Positions 26,013 to 35,391 of a DNA stretch of 64,000 bases are shown here, one piece after another. The notes beneath the pieces were generated by a model, which was given only the letters and a program-made list of their open reading frames with translations, was not told the origin of the DNA and did no database searches. The translations under genes were made by a program, and so were the position numbers. Each line of letters opens with the position of its first letter. The stretch's first letter is position 1. The DNA comes from Cryobacterium algoricola (GTDB lineage Bacteria; Actinomycetota; Actinomycetes; Actinomycetales; Microbacteriaceae), in contig NZ_SOFG01000011.1 in assembly GCF_004402485.1 (NCBI RefSeq), forward strand, positions 124,001 to 188,000, read 5' to 3'.

Positions 26013-26028
26013 GCCGACCGGCCCTGTC

Positions 26029-26054
26029 TGCCTGCCGGCTCAGGCCGGCAGGCA
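26029..26054. terminator. Hairpin between cupin copy 2 and nagA
   Basis: Stem TGCCTGCCGGC pairing with GCCGGCAGGCA around a 4-nt loop that includes part of the nagA stop codon. It lies between convergent genes. There is no T-run, so it is an intrinsic-type stem or RNA-stabilising hairpin. Confidence 0.6.
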
Positions 26055-27176
26055 CCAGTCGCCTGACCGCATGGTCGCGGTGACGTAGAGTCCGGCGTCG
26101 AGCACGATCAGGTCGGCCGGCTGCCCCGCGGCGATGCGGCCGCAGTCGGTGAGGCCGATCATGTCGGCCGGGTTCTGCGTGGCCGCTCGCACCGCTGCGG
26201 CGAGGTCGACGCCGGCCGTGTGCACCGCGAACCGGACGGCCTCGCTCAAGGTGAGGACGCTCCCGGCGATCGTCCCGTCCGCGAGGCGGGCCTCCCCGTC
26301 CAGCACGCTGACGGGGAGGCCGCCGAGGGTGTACTCGCCCTCGTCGGCACCGGCCGCTGCCATCGCGTCGGTCACGAATACCGGCCGCGACGGGCTCTCC
26401 GTGATGAAACGGACGACGGCGGGATGCAGGTGCACCCCGTCGGCGATCAGTTCGGCGAACACGGCGGGGTTCTCGAGCAGCGCGAGTGCGGGCCCGGGTT
26501 CCCGGTGGTGCAGGGGACGCATCGCGTTGAAGAGGTGCGTCCCCGCCGTGGCCCCGGCCTGGATGGCCTGCCTGGTGATGTCGTAATTGGCGTCCGTGTG
26601 CCCGATCGCGGCGACCGCGCCGTATCCGACGATCCGACGGACGGCGTCGAGGCCGCCGGGAAGCTCGGGGGCGATCGTGACCATGCGCACCGTGCCGTGG
26701 CCGGCGCGCATGAGTCGGTCGATGCTCTCCGGGTCGGGCACCCGCAGCAGCTCCGCCGTGTGGGCACCCCGATGGATCGGGCTCAGCCAGGGTCCTTCGA
26801 GGTGGATGCCCGCGAGCAGGCCGGAATCGACGAGGTCGGCGAGGTCGGCCACCAGGCGTTCCATCTCGTCCAGCGGCGCCGTGACGAGGCTCGCCATCAG
26901 CGTGGTCGTGCCGTGTTCCCGGTGGGTCGCCGCGATCCCGGCCGCCGCGAGGGCGGTGTCGGCGTCGTTGAAGCTGTAGCCGCCGCCGCCGTGGTTGTGC
27001 GCGTCGACGAAGCCGGGGGCGAGGATGCCGTCCGGGAAGGATGCATCGGGGACCCGCGGCGGGACGCCGGCCCCGACGGCATCGATCCGTCCGGCCCTGA
27101 CCTCGACCCAGCCCGGGGTGTGCACGGCGTCCGCGGCGACGACGGTGCCGGCGCTGAGCAGAATCGAGTCGGCCAC
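26040..27176 (-). CDS. nagA: N-acetylglucosamine-6-phosphate deacetylase
   Basis: Removes acetate from GlcNAc-6-P to give glucosamine-6-P; amidohydrolase TIM barrel, 378 residues. Seen: LAPGFVDAHNHGGGGYSF (metal-binding HxH-equivalent), GIHLEGPWLSPIHRGAH, AAIGHTDANYD, THLFNAMRPLHHREPG, and the catalytic aspartate in FVTDAMAAAG. It starts with GTG at 27176, 4 bp after nagB, and is the last gene of nagR-EIIC-nagB-nagA. It supplies substrate to NagB. Confidence 0.95.
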   Translation of the reverse strand: MADSILLSAGTVVAADAVHTPGWVEVRAGRIDAVGAGVPPRVPDASFPDGILAPGFVDAHNHGGGGYSFNDADTALAAAGIAATHREHGTTTLMASLVTAPLDEMERLVADLADLVDSGLLAGIHLEGPWLSPIHRGAHTAELLRVPDPESIDRLMRAGHGTVRMVTIAPELPGGLDAVRRIVGYGAVAAIGHTDANYDITRQAIQAGATAGTHLFNAMRPLHHREPGPALALLENPAVFAELIADGVHLHPAVVRFITESPSRPVFVTDAMAAAGADEGEYTLGGLPVSVLDGEARLADGTIAGSVLTLSEAVRFAVHTAGVDLAAAVRAATQNPADMIGLTDCGRIAAGQPADLIVLDAGLYVTATMRSGDWCLPA

Positions 27177-27180
27177 GGGT

Positions 27181-27966
27181 TTAGATACCCTGCCAGGCGT
27201 ACTTATGCGCGTAGGCGTACGCGTAGTAGTCCCGGTTGGCGAGGCGGGATGCCGCCGCCTCGTCGACGAGGACCGTCACGTGGGGGTGCAGCTGGATGAC
27301 AGAACCCGGCTTGCTCGAACTGACCGGTCCCTCCACGGCCGCGGCGATCGCATCCGCTTTCTCTTCGCCGAAGGCGAGCAGGATGAGGTGCCTGGCCCGG
27401 CGGATCGTGCCGAGACCCTGGGTCATGCAGTGGATCGGCACCTGGTCGGGAGAGTCGAAGAAGCGCGCGTTGTCGACCCGGGTCTTTTCGGTCAGGGTCT
27501 TGATCCTGGTGATGGACGCGAACGAGGAACCGGGCTCGTTGAACCCGACGTGGCCGGTCTGCCCGATGCCGAGGATCTGCACGTCGACGCCGCCGGCCGC
27601 GAAGATGGCGGCCTCGTAGTCGATTCCCGCGGTCTCGAGGGTGGCCACGTCGCCGTTGGGGGTGCGGATGTTCGCGGGGTCGAGCCCGAGGGGCACGACG
27701 ACGTCGCGGGTGATGACGGCGCGGTAGCTCTCGGGGTGTCCCGTCGGCAGCCCGACGTACTCGTCGAGTGCGAAGCCGCGCACCCGGGACATGTCGAGGG
27801 GGTCCTCCGCGAGGGACGCGGCGAGCGCCGCGTACACCGAGAGCGGGGTCGAGCCGGTCGCGAGGCCAAGGACGGCGTCGGGCTTGCGCGCGATCAGGGC
27901 GCGGATGGATGCCGCTGCGAGCGTGCCCGCTGCGGTCTCGCTGTCGAGGACGATTACTTCAGCCAA
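27181..27966 (-). CDS. nagB: Glucosamine-6-phosphate deaminase
   Basis: Converts glucosamine-6-P to fructose-6-P plus ammonia, feeding GlcNAc into glycolysis; 261 residues. Seen: LGLATGSTPLSVYAAL, FALDEYVGLPTGHPESY with the catalytic Asp, GIGQTGHVGFNEPGSSF and SVIQLHPHVTVLVDEAAAS. It follows the EIIC gene and precedes nagA. Length and motifs are canonical. Confidence 0.96.
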   Translation of the reverse strand: MAEVIVLDSETAAGTLAAASIRALIARKPDAVLGLATGSTPLSVYAALAASLAEDPLDMSRVRGFALDEYVGLPTGHPESYRAVITRDVVVPLGLDPANIRTPNGDVATLETAGIDYEAAIFAAGGVDVQILGIGQTGHVGFNEPGSSFASITRIKTLTEKTRVDNARFFDSPDQVPIHCMTQGLGTIRRARHLILLAFGEEKADAIAAAVEGPVSSSKPGSVIQLHPHVTVLVDEAAASRLANRDYYAYAYAHKYAWQGI

Positions 27967-28047
27967 TGTGGTGCTCCAGATTCACGATCTTGATTCGGGG
28001 GTGCGGCCGGGGCCGCGGGCGAACCCGCGGCCCCGGCACGGGTGGGG

Positions 28048-29292
28048 TCAGACCGCCGTAGACGACGCGGAGTCCGGCACGGTCGCGTCGGGGACTTCGT
28101 CCTCGCCGCGGCCCGGGGTCTTGAGGTTCCACTTGCGGATCACGAAGCGGAACAGGAAGTAGTAGATGGCGGCGTACGCGAGCCCGATCGGGATGAGCAG
28201 CAGCGGTTTCTCGGCCAGGCCGAAGTTGAGCACGTAGTCGAACGTGCCCGCGCTGAAGGTGAACCCGTCCCGGATGCCCAGGGCATTCACGAGGGCGAGC
28301 GAGGACCCGGTCAGCACCGCGTGGATGAGGTAGAGCGGGAACGCGACGAACATGAAGGAGAACTCGAGGGGTTCCGTCACGCCGGTGAGGAGGGCCGTCA
28401 GGGCGCCGGAGAGCATGATGCCGCCGACGATCTTCTTCTGGGACGGCTTGGCCTCGTGCCAGATGGCGAGAGCGCCTGCGGGCAGCGCGAACATCATGAT
28501 CGGGAAGAACCCGGTCATGAAGGACCCGGCGGTCGGGTCGCCGGCGAAGAACCGGGCGATGTCGCCGTGCGCTCCGTTGTAGTCGCCGATCACGAACCAC
28601 ATCACCGAGTTGAGGATGTGGTGCAGCCCGACCGGGATCAGCAGGCGGTTGGTGGTGCCGTAGAGGAACCCGCCCCAGATGTTGTTGGAGGAGACGAATT
28701 CGCCGAAGGCGGAGAGGCCGGTCGCGAACGCGGGGTAGACGAAGGCCAGCAGCACGCCGAGCACGAGGGCCGTGCCTGCCGTGATGATCGGGACGAACCG
28801 GCGGCCGCCGAAGAAGGCCAGGTAGCTCGGCAGGGAGATCCGGTGGAAGCGTTGCCAGAGCAGGGCCGACGTGATGCCGATCAGGATGCCGCCGAGGACG
28901 CTGTAGTTGACGAGCACCTGCTTCTCGTCACCGGTCGGCGCCCCGAGCACCAGGGGCGACATCGCCTCGCCCACCTTGGAGAAGACGAGGTAGCCGACGA
29001 CGGCGGCGAGGGCGGTCGATCCGTCGGACTTCTTCGCGAAGCCGATCGCGACGCCGACCGCGAAGAGCAGCGGCAGCGCGTCGAAGAGTGCGCCGCCCGC
29101 CGAGGCGATCACGGCCGCTCCGGTCTCGAAGCCCGGGATCCGCCCGAGCAGGTCCGGCTGGCCGAGGCGCAGCAGCAGGCCTGCCGCCGGCAGTGCCGCG
29201 ATCGGAAGCATAAGACTTCGACCGACTCGTTGGAGTTGGGCGAGGCCGGGGAACCTGCGTTTCGTCCCGGCGTCTACGGTGATGCTGGACAT
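28048..29292 (-). CDS. PTS N-acetylglucosamine transporter subunit EIIC
   Basis: The 414-residue membrane domain of a glucose-superfamily PTS. Seen: LQRVGRSLMLPIAALPAAGLLLRLG at the N-terminus, FAVGVAIGFAKKSDG, the long loop GDYNGAHGDIARFFAGDPTAG, and GVTEPLEFSFMFVAFPLY, characteristic of GlcNAc EIIC. It lacks EIIA and EIIB domains, which lie divergently at 30362-31086. It moves GlcNAc in as GlcNAc-6-P for NagA. Located between nagR and nagB on the same strand. The C-terminal 20 residues are acidic and hydrophilic. Confidence 0.9.
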   Translation of the reverse strand: MSSITVDAGTKRRFPGLAQLQRVGRSLMLPIAALPAAGLLLRLGQPDLLGRIPGFETGAAVIASAGGALFDALPLLFAVGVAIGFAKKSDGSTALAAVVGYLVFSKVGEAMSPLVLGAPTGDEKQVLVNYSVLGGILIGITSALLWQRFHRISLPSYLAFFGGRRFVPIITAGTALVLGVLLAFVYPAFATGLSAFGEFVSSNNIWGGFLYGTTNRLLIPVGLHHILNSVMWFVIGDYNGAHGDIARFFAGDPTAGSFMTGFFPIMMFALPAGALAIWHEAKPSQKKIVGGIMLSGALTALLTGVTEPLEFSFMFVAFPLYLIHAVLTGSSLALVNALGIRDGFTFSAGTFDYVLNFGLAEKPLLLIPIGLAYAAIYYFLFRFVIRKWNLKTPGRGEDEVPDATVPDSASSTAV

Positions 29293-29350
29293 GGATCTCC
29301 TCCTGATGGTGCCTAAGTGGTGCGTGGATGCTGCGTGGAAATCGTGGGGG

Positions 29351-30097
29351 TCAGGGCTGGTGTTGCAGGTTGAGCGTCATGTGGATCTGGTAGCGGTCGC
29401 CGCGGTACCACGAGGTGACGTGTTCCAGGAAGGCAGACCCGGCGGACGAGGTCCGGCGGAAGACGATGAGGGGCGCGCCGGCAACGATGCCGAGGGTGTC
29501 CGCGAGCTTCGGGTCGGCGGCCTCCGCCCAGACGGCCTGTTCCGCATTGTCGATCCGCAGGCCGTATTCGGTCGCGAACGTCGCATAGAGCGACCGGGTC
29601 AGGTCCTTCTCGCCGAGTTCGGGGAGCAGTTCCGCCGGGTAGTAGCCGCGCTCGAGCGCCATCGGCACCCCGTCGGCGAGCCGGAGGCGTTCGATCTCGA
29701 GGACCTGGGCGCCTGAGCCGAGTCCGAGCGCCGCCCGCACCGCGAGGGGCGCCTCGACCAGCCGGGCCGAACGCACGATCGTCGCAGGGACGAGGCCGCG
29801 CCTGCGCATGTCCTCGGTGAAGGACGCGAGGTGCAGGTCGCTCTGCACGCGTTCGCCGGCAACGAAGGTGCCCTTGCCCTGCACCCGGTAGAGCACGCCC
29901 TCCTCGACGAGCTGCCGGATGGCCTCACGCACCGTCGAGCGGCTCACGCCGTAGCGCGTCATGAGCTTGCGCTCCGGCGGGATCGCCGCGTGGGGGGCGA
30001 GGCTGGTCTCGACCAGCTCCGCCAGGATGGAGCGCAGCTGAGCGTGCTTGGAGACCGGTCCTGATTCCAGGACCGGGGCCTCATCGATGTCGGTCAT
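29351..30097 (-). CDS. GntR/HutC-family regulator of the GlcNAc locus
   Basis: A 248-residue regulator with an N-terminal winged helix (PPERKLMTRYGVSRSTVREAIRQLVEEGVLYRVQGKGTFV) and a C-terminal UTRA effector domain, as in NagR/DasR proteins that sense phosphorylated amino sugars. The start at 30097 was chosen because GGAGG lies 9 nt upstream; longer frames to 30184 run through the operator area. It probably represses both the nag operon and the divergent EIIB-EIIA genes through the dyads at 30135-30182. Confidence 0.87.
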   Translation of the reverse strand: MTDIDEAPVLESGPVSKHAQLRSILAELVETSLAPHAAIPPERKLMTRYGVSRSTVREAIRQLVEEGVLYRVQGKGTFVAGERVQSDLHLASFTEDMRRRGLVPATIVRSARLVEAPLAVRAALGLGSGAQVLEIERLRLADGVPMALERGYYPAELLPELGEKDLTRSLYATFATEYGLRIDNAEQAVWAEAADPKLADTLGIVAGAPLIVFRRTSSAGSAFLEHVTSWYRGDRYQIHMTLNLQHQP

Positions 30098-30134
30098 CTC
30101 GCTGCGTCCTCCGGAAGAGTTGGGGTGTTGTCGA

Positions 30135-30182
30135 TACCAGCATAGGACCACTTCCGCTTCATGGTCCGTACTGGTACGATCC
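30135..30182. promoter_or_regulatory. Two inverted GntR-type operator candidates
   Basis: TACCAGCATAGGACCA (30135-30150) and TGGTCCGTACTGGTA (30162-30176) are near reverse complements of each other. The second also forms a dyad GGTCCGTAC-TG-GTACGATCC (30163-30182). They lie between the divergent regulator and EIIB genes and resemble, without matching exactly, the TGGTCTAGACCA type bound by DasR/NagR. Paired sites suggest cooperative or looping repression. Confidence 0.6.
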
Positions 30183-30361
30183 AATAGTTCGATGATGAAG
30201 CCGCGGCACCCTGCTTGTCAAGACCCCCAGCCGCTCGGGTTCTCCGAGAACACCCGAAACCGAATCAGACAGGGCGCAGACTTGGCTCACGGCCGGAACG
30301 CTTCACGCGTACCCCGACCCGTGTGACCGGTTCCCGGCCCACCATCACTGGAGGAAACACC

Positions 30362-30595
30362 ATGAGCAGCAAAGCGGAGCAAATCCTCGCCGGCCTCGGC
30401 GGATCGGACAACCTCGTCGAGATCGAAGCGTGCATCACCCGGCTGCGCACCGAGGTGAAGGACCCCGCCCTCGTCAACGAGCCGGCCCTCAAGGCAGCGG
30501 GCGCCCACGGCGTCTTCCGGTCCGGCACCATCGTCCAGGTCGTCGTCGGCCCGGAGGCGGACAACCTCGCCGAAGACATCGAAGACCTCCTGTGA
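30362..30595 (+). CDS. PTS EIIB component (GlcNAc/glucose type)
   Basis: A 77-residue free-standing EIIB domain. Seen: ILAGLGGSDNLVEIEACITRLRTEV with the phospho-carrying cysteine at residue 24 (EACITRLR motif), KAAGAHGVFRSGTIVQVVVGPEADNL. It passes phosphate from EIIA to sugar bound by EIIC. ATG at 30362 has GGAGG 9 nt before it. It is coupled to EIIA by the GTGA overlap at its stop. EIIC is encoded divergently. Confidence 0.92.
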   Translation: MSSKAEQILAGLGGSDNLVEIEACITRLRTEVKDPALVNEPALKAAGAHGVFRSGTIVQVVVGPEADNLAEDIEDLL

Positions 30596-31086
30596 GCCGT
30601 GGTGCCCCCGTCGTCCTCGTGACACCCGTCGTGATCCTCGCGCCGGTCCCCGGTCGTGCGGTCGACCTCACCGCGGTGCCCGATCCCACGTTCGCCCAGG
30701 CGATCGTGGGGCCCGGCGCCGCGATCGACCCGCCCCGCGGCATGATCGACGCGATCGCGCCGATCGGCGGCAGGCTGCTCAAGGTCTTCCCGCACGCCTA
30801 CGTGATCGTCTCCCCCGACGGGATCGGCGTGCTCGTCCACCTCGGCATCGACACGGTCGAGCTCCGCGGTGAGGGCTTCACCCTGCGGGCGAAGCAGGGC
30901 GACCAGGTCGCCGCCGGCGACGTGATCGTGAGCTGGGACGCGGCGGCCGTCGCGTCCGGCGGGCGCGATCCGATCGTGCCGGTCATCATCCTCGAGCGCA
31001 CGCCGCACGACATCACCCTCGCCGACGCCGTCACGGCCGGCGCCGACCTCGCAGCGGGCGACCTCTTCCTCACCGTCACCTCCTGA
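30592..31086 (+). CDS. PTS EIIA component (glucose/Crr type)
   Basis: A 164-residue EIIA domain of the glucose class. Seen: MIDAIAPIGGRLLKVFPHAYVIVS, then GVLVHLGIDTVELRGEGF with the phosphorylated histidine near residue 83, and KQGDQVAAGDVIVSWD. GTG at 30592 overlaps the EIIB stop (GTGA) and is preferred; the longer frame to 30430 runs inside EIIB. Followed by a nested terminator. Confidence 0.9.
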   Translation: MSRGAPVVLVTPVVILAPVPGRAVDLTAVPDPTFAQAIVGPGAAIDPPRGMIDAIAPIGGRLLKVFPHAYVIVSPDGIGVLVHLGIDTVELRGEGFTLRAKQGDQVAAGDVIVSWDAAAVASGGRDPIVPVIILERTPHDITLADAVTAGADLAAGDLFLTVTS

Positions 31087-31095
31087 CGGCGGGCC

Positions 31096-31156
31096 CGCGA
31101 GAGCGGAGAAACGGCCCCTTCGCGCGCAGCGAAGGGGCCGTTTTCGTACTCTCGCG
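31096..31156 (+). terminator. Nested terminator after EIIA
   Basis: Inner stem AAACGGCCCCTTCGC (31109-31123) with GCGAAGGGGCCGTTT (31129-31143), followed by a T-run at 31141-31144, inside an outer stem CGCGAGAG (31096-31103) and CTCTCGCG (31149-31156). It lies between the convergent EIIA and ABC exporter genes. Strong intrinsic terminator for the plus strand. Confidence 0.9.
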
Positions 31157-31189
31157 GACACGCATCCGCTGTCAGGCGGGCGGATGCTC

Positions 31190-32995
31190 CTACACGAGTG
31201 ATTCGCGCCAGGCCGCGTGCAGCTGGGCGAACCGTCCGGTGCCGTCGATCAGGTCGTCGGGGGCGCCGTCTTCGACGATGATCCCGTGCTCCATCACGAG
31301 CACCCGGTCGGCGATCGCGACCGTGGACAGCCGGTGCGCGATGATGACGGCCGTGCGGTCGGCGAGCAGGGTCTGCAGCGCCTGCTGCACGAGCCGCTCG
31401 CTCGGGATGTCGAGCGAGGACGTCGCCTCGTCGAGGATCAGCACCGCCGGGTCGGCGAGGAAGGCCCGTGCGAACGAGATCAGCTGGCGCTGCCCCGCGG
31501 ACACCCGGCCGCCGCGCTTGTTCACGTCGGTGTCGTAGCCGCCGGGGAGGTTCTCGATGAACTCGTGCGCACCGACGGCCTTCGCCGCCGCGACGATCTC
31601 GGCGGGGGACGCATCCGGCTTGCCGATCGCGATGTTGTCTGCGACGGACCCGCTGAACAGGTAGGCCTCCTGGGTGACCATCACGATGGCGCGGCGGAGG
31701 TCCTTCGGGTGCAGCCGGCGCAGGTCGACCCCGTCGAGCAGCACCGTGCCGTCGGTGGGATCGTAAAATCGCGCCATGAGCTTGGCGAGCGTCGACTTGC
31801 CCGCCCCGGTCGAACCGACGAGGGCGATGGTCTGGCCGGCCGGAATCCGGAGGTCGAAGGCCGGCAGCACCACGCGGTCTGCCTGGTACTCGAAGCGCAC
31901 CCCTTCGAACGTGACGGCGCCGTGTGCCTCCCACAGGTCGATGGGGGCGACCGGGTCCGGCACTCCCGGGTGTTCCTCGAGCACTCCGGAGATCTTCTCG
32001 AGTGCAGCGGCGGCGGACTGGTAGGAGTTGTAGAACATCGCCATCTCCTCCATCGGGTCGAAGAACCGCCGGGTGTAGAGCAGTGCCGCGAGCAGCGCGC
32101 CGATCGCGAGCTGCCCGTCGACGACGCGGAACCCGCCGAGGAGGAGCACGACGGCGACGGCGATGTTACCGATCAGGATGAGCCCGGGATCGAAGATTCC
32201 GAACAGCTGGATGACCCGGCCGTTGACCTTCCGGTAGTCCTCGACGAGGCCGCCGAAGACCTCTTCGTTGCGTTTCTCCGCGCGGAACGCCTTGACGGCG
32301 CGGATGCCCGTCATCGTCTCGACGAACTTCACGATCAGGCTCGCCGATGCGGTCCTGGACCGACGGAACAGCGTCTGCGAGCGCACCTGGAACCAGCGGG
32401 TGAGCGCGAACAACGGGATCAGGGAGCCCAGAAGCACGAGGCCGCTGATGCCGTCGAGGGTCACGAGCGCGATCGCCGTGAAGGTCATGTACAACAGGCC
32501 CTGCACGAGCTGGTTGATGCCCGAGTCGAGCAGCTCGCGGATCGCGTCGAGGTCGCTCGTCTGCCGGGAGATGATCCGCCCGGAGGTGTACGACTCGTGG
32601 AACTCGAGGCTGAGCCGCTGGGTCTGCAGGAACACCCGTTTGCGGAGGTCGATCAGCACCGCCTGGCTGATCCTGGCCGACATCATCGTGTACCAGGCGA
32701 TCAGGATCGCCCCGATCACGCCGGTGAGGAGGTAGACCCCGCCGGTCGCCGCGAGCGGGAGCCAGTCCTGGGCGAGGAGGGCAGGCAGCCCCCGGTCGAT
32801 CCCGTACGCGATCAGGGCGGGACCTGCGACCTGCGCCGCGGTCGAGAGCACCACGACGAGCATCGCCGCGGTGACCCGCCAGCGCACCGGTCGGAGCAGC
32901 GAACCGAGCAGGCGCAGCGAGCGCGCGCGGATCTGCTTGCTCTCGGCCGTGGTGAAGTTGTTGCGTTCTTCGCCTTCCACTCCGGTGACGCTCAT
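31190..32995 (-). CDS. ABC exporter half-transporter, second subunit
   Basis: A 601-residue type IV ABC exporter with an N-terminal membrane domain (about 1-330) and an NBD. Seen: Walker [10 protein letters not shown], signature VSAGQRQL (noncanonical instead of LSGGQ), and Walker [13 protein letters not shown] with the catalytic glutamate. Its start overlaps the stop of the preceding half-transporter by 4 bp. Together they form a heterodimer in which this subunit has a normal catalytic Glu but a noncanonical signature. The substrate is unknown; drugs, lipids or peptides are possible. Confidence 0.9.
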   Translation of the reverse strand: MSVTGVEGEERNNFTTAESKQIRARSLRLLGSLLRPVRWRVTAAMLVVVLSTAAQVAGPALIAYGIDRGLPALLAQDWLPLAATGGVYLLTGVIGAILIAWYTMMSARISQAVLIDLRKRVFLQTQRLSLEFHESYTSGRIISRQTSDLDAIRELLDSGINQLVQGLLYMTFTAIALVTLDGISGLVLLGSLIPLFALTRWFQVRSQTLFRRSRTASASLIVKFVETMTGIRAVKAFRAEKRNEEVFGGLVEDYRKVNGRVIQLFGIFDPGLILIGNIAVAVVLLLGGFRVVDGQLAIGALLAALLYTRRFFDPMEEMAMFYNSYQSAAAALEKISGVLEEHPGVPDPVAPIDLWEAHGAVTFEGVRFEYQADRVVLPAFDLRIPAGQTIALVGSTGAGKSTLAKLMARFYDPTDGTVLLDGVDLRRLHPKDLRRAIVMVTQEAYLFSGSVADNIAIGKPDASPAEIVAAAKAVGAHEFIENLPGGYDTDVNKRGGRVSAGQRQLISFARAFLADPAVLILDEATSSLDIPSERLVQQALQTLLADRTAVIIAHRLSTVAIADRVLVMEHGIIVEDGAPDDLIDGTGRFAQLHAAWRESLV

Positions 32996-34977
32996 CGTGC
33001 GGCCTCCTCTCGTGCGATCTGTTCTGTTCGTGCGATCCGCTCTGCGCGTGCAGCCGATTCGTCCCTGGCGACCTGCCGGGTGGCGTCGCGCCGTTCTTCG
33101 TCTTCGAGGCTCGAGATCACGAACCGGTAGTGCTCGTTGGTGCGCAGGAGCTCGGAGTGCCGGCCGACCGCGGTGATCCGGCCGTCCTCGAGCAGGGCGA
33201 CCCGGTCGGCGAGCGTCACCGTCGACGGCCGGTGCGCGACGATGAGCGCCGTCGTCGAGGCGAGCACCTCGCGGAGCGCGGCCTCGACGAGGGACTCGGT
33301 GTCCACGTCGAGCGCGGAGAGCGGGTCGTCGAGCACGAGCACCGCCGGCTTCGCCGTGACCGCGCGGGCGAGCGCGATCCGCTGGCGCTGACCGCCGGAG
33401 AGGCTCATGCCCTCCTCGCCGACGAGGGTGTCGACACCGTCGGGCAGGTCACGCACGAAACCGGCCTGCGCGATCTGGAGGGCCTCGTCGAGCGCGGCAT
33501 CCGCTGCCGCCGACCGCTCGGCGAACTCGGGCCGGCCGAGCAGCACGTTGTCGCGCACGGACGCCGAGAACAGTGTCGCGTCCTCGAATGCCATCGCGAG
33601 ATGGCCGCGCAGTTCCTCGCGGCCGAACGCGCGCACGTCGACGCCGTCGAGGGTGACCGCACCCTGGGTGACGTCGTAGAGGCGGGTGGTGAGCGCGGTG
33701 AGGGTGGACTTGCCCGACCCGGTCAGGCCGACGAGCGCCATGGTCTCCCCCGGCTGCAGCACGAGGTTGACGCCGTCGAGCAGGTCGGGGAAACGCGCGG
33801 GCGAGTCCGGGTAGCGGAAGTGGACGTCCTCGAAGGCGAGCCGGCCGCGGGGCGCGGCGAGCGTGACCGGCCTGGCGGGGTCCGTGATGCTGTTCGGGGC
33901 GTCGAGCACGTCGAAATACCGGTCGGTCGCGGTGCGGGTGTCGAAGGTCATCGACAGCAGGAACCCGATCGACTCGACCGGCCAGCGCAACACCGTCGCC
34001 GTCGCGAAGAACGCGACGAGGCCGCCGACGCTGAGCTCGCCCTGGGCGGCGAGCCAGACCCCGGCGACGAGGCACAGCGCGAACGCGACGTCGGGCACCA
34101 TCAGGAGCCAGAGCCAGATGCCGGCGATCGCACGCGCCTTCTCGATCTCGGTGCCCCGGAGGTCCTCGGCCTGCTGGGAGAAGTTCTTGAGCGCGAAGCT
34201 GCCGCGCCCGAAGGCCTTGAGCACGCGGATGCCGTGGACGGACTCCTCGACGGCGGTCGCGAGGTCGCCGGCCTGGTCCTGGCTGCGCCGGGCCACAACG
34301 GAGTACTTCTCCTCGAACAGGTACCCGACGATCCAGAGCGGGATCGAGCAGACGATGAACACGACGCCGAGGATCCAGTTCATCGACACGAGCACAGCGG
34401 CGCCGATCACGATCGTGACGATATTGACGACGAGGAGGACCAGGCCGAAGGAGATCCAGCGCCGGATCAGGTTGAGGTCGCTCACCGCACGGGACAGCAA
34501 CTGCCCGCTCGGCCAGCGGTCGTGGAAGGAGACCGGCAGGTCCTGCAGGCGCGCGTAGAGCGCGTTGCGCATGCTCGCCTCGACGTGGGTGCCCGGCACC
34601 AGCACGAACCAGCGGCGGAGCGCGATCAGGATCGCCTCGAGCACGCCGAGACCGAGGATCAGCAGGACGGCAGGCCAGATCCCGGCGGGATCCTGCCGGG
34701 AAAGGGCGCCGTCGACGAGGCCCTGCAGCACCTGTGGGATCGCAAGGGCAACGACGGCGGCCAGGAGGGCCGCGATCATGCCGAGGACGAGCCGGGGCAG
34801 CGCGGGGCGCACGTAGGGGAACAGGCGCAGCAGGGTGCGCAGCGTGCTCGCACGCTTGCGGGCAGACGCGGTCTGGGCCGCGGCCGGGGTCGTGGAGGCG
34901 GTTGCCGGGTTCGGGGTCGTGTCCATGGGAGTGTGCGGGGTGGTGTCGAGAGGAGTGGTGGGTGTGATCTGGGTCAC
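32992..34977 (-). CDS. ABC exporter half-transporter, first subunit with degenerate Walker B
   Basis: A 661-residue half-transporter. The N-terminal 40 residues are Thr/Pro-rich ([16 protein letters not shown]), then comes a six-helix membrane domain and an NBD. Seen: Walker [10 protein letters not shown], signature LSGGQRQR, Walker [13 protein letters not shown], in which the catalytic Glu is replaced by Asp. Such asymmetry is typical of heterodimeric exporters with one degenerate site. The C-terminus (from about 620) is rich in Arg/Ala/Glu and may form a coiled helix. A small ORF lies 214 bp upstream. Confidence 0.9.
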   Translation of the reverse strand: MTQITPTTPLDTTPHTPMDTTPNPATASTTPAAAQTASARKRASTLRTLLRLFPYVRPALPRLVLGMIAALLAAVVALAIPQVLQGLVDGALSRQDPAGIWPAVLLILGLGVLEAILIALRRWFVLVPGTHVEASMRNALYARLQDLPVSFHDRWPSGQLLSRAVSDLNLIRRWISFGLVLLVVNIVTIVIGAAVLVSMNWILGVVFIVCSIPLWIVGYLFEEKYSVVARRSQDQAGDLATAVEESVHGIRVLKAFGRGSFALKNFSQQAEDLRGTEIEKARAIAGIWLWLLMVPDVAFALCLVAGVWLAAQGELSVGGLVAFFATATVLRWPVESIGFLLSMTFDTRTATDRYFDVLDAPNSITDPARPVTLAAPRGRLAFEDVHFRYPDSPARFPDLLDGVNLVLQPGETMALVGLTGSGKSTLTALTTRLYDVTQGAVTLDGVDVRAFGREELRGHLAMAFEDATLFSASVRDNVLLGRPEFAERSAAADAALDEALQIAQAGFVRDLPDGVDTLVGEEGMSLSGGQRQRIALARAVTAKPAVLVLDDPLSALDVDTESLVEAALREVLASTTALIVAHRPSTVTLADRVALLEDGRITAVGRHSELLRTNEHYRFVISSLEDEERRDATRQVARDESAARAERIARTEQIAREEAAR

Positions 34978-35391
34978 GAGTGGAGCCTGTTCGGATACAT
35001 GGTGCCGAGGTCGCCGACCGGGCTGCGGTGGGCGTCGAGGAGTCGAAGACGTCGCGTCAGGGTCGCGATCGACAGTGGGGCGGGAAGCTGGGCGCTACCA
35101 TACGAGCGCGACGGCGGGATGCCGGTCGCGGGCTGCGGGTTACGGGCGGGGTGCTGGAGGAGGGAGCCGGCGCGCGGTGCGGATCGAGTGGCTAGGCCGC
35201 GCTGTCGCGGAGGCCCACGGCAGAGCCAGCGCCGGTGATCGCATCCTGAGCGAGCTGTGGCTGTGCTGTCTGTGTCATGTCGGCCTCCTGAGCGCGTCGA
35301 TTCTCGTGGTGCTCCCCGGGTCAGGCAGCCTTCCAGACTACGACCACACCGCGTCTGGACGCAAGCACCCGTTTGAGGGGCAGGCTTCGGG
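34978..35391. other. 414-bp gap upstream of the ABC exporter operon
   Basis: Lies between the exporter operon and the end of ddaH, both read on the minus strand. It contains one short minus-strand ORF with a consensus Shine-Dalgarno sequence (see 35192-35278). The remainder is GC-rich, without a recognisable terminator. Plus-strand readings through here are shadows. Confidence 0.6.
35192..35278 (-). CDS. Possible 28-residue peptide gene upstream of ABC exporter
   Basis: Minus-strand ORF of 28 codons beginning MTQTAQPQLAQD and ending AVGLRDSAA, too short for ordinary gene calling. AGGAGG lies 6 nt before its ATG, the best ribosome-binding site in this gap. It ends 214 bp before the exporter operon. 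It is Gln/Ala/Gly-rich, has no Cys and lacks a clear double-glycine leader, so it is not an obvious bacteriocin. It could be a leader peptide, an exported signal peptide or chance. Not recognised. Confidence 0.4.
   Translation of the reverse strand: MTQTAQPQLAQDAITGAGSAVGLRDSAA

Noticed and set aside
31217..35238. Long plus-strand frames opposite the ABC exporter genes
   Set aside because: Antisense shadows of two genes with clear Walker and signature motifs.
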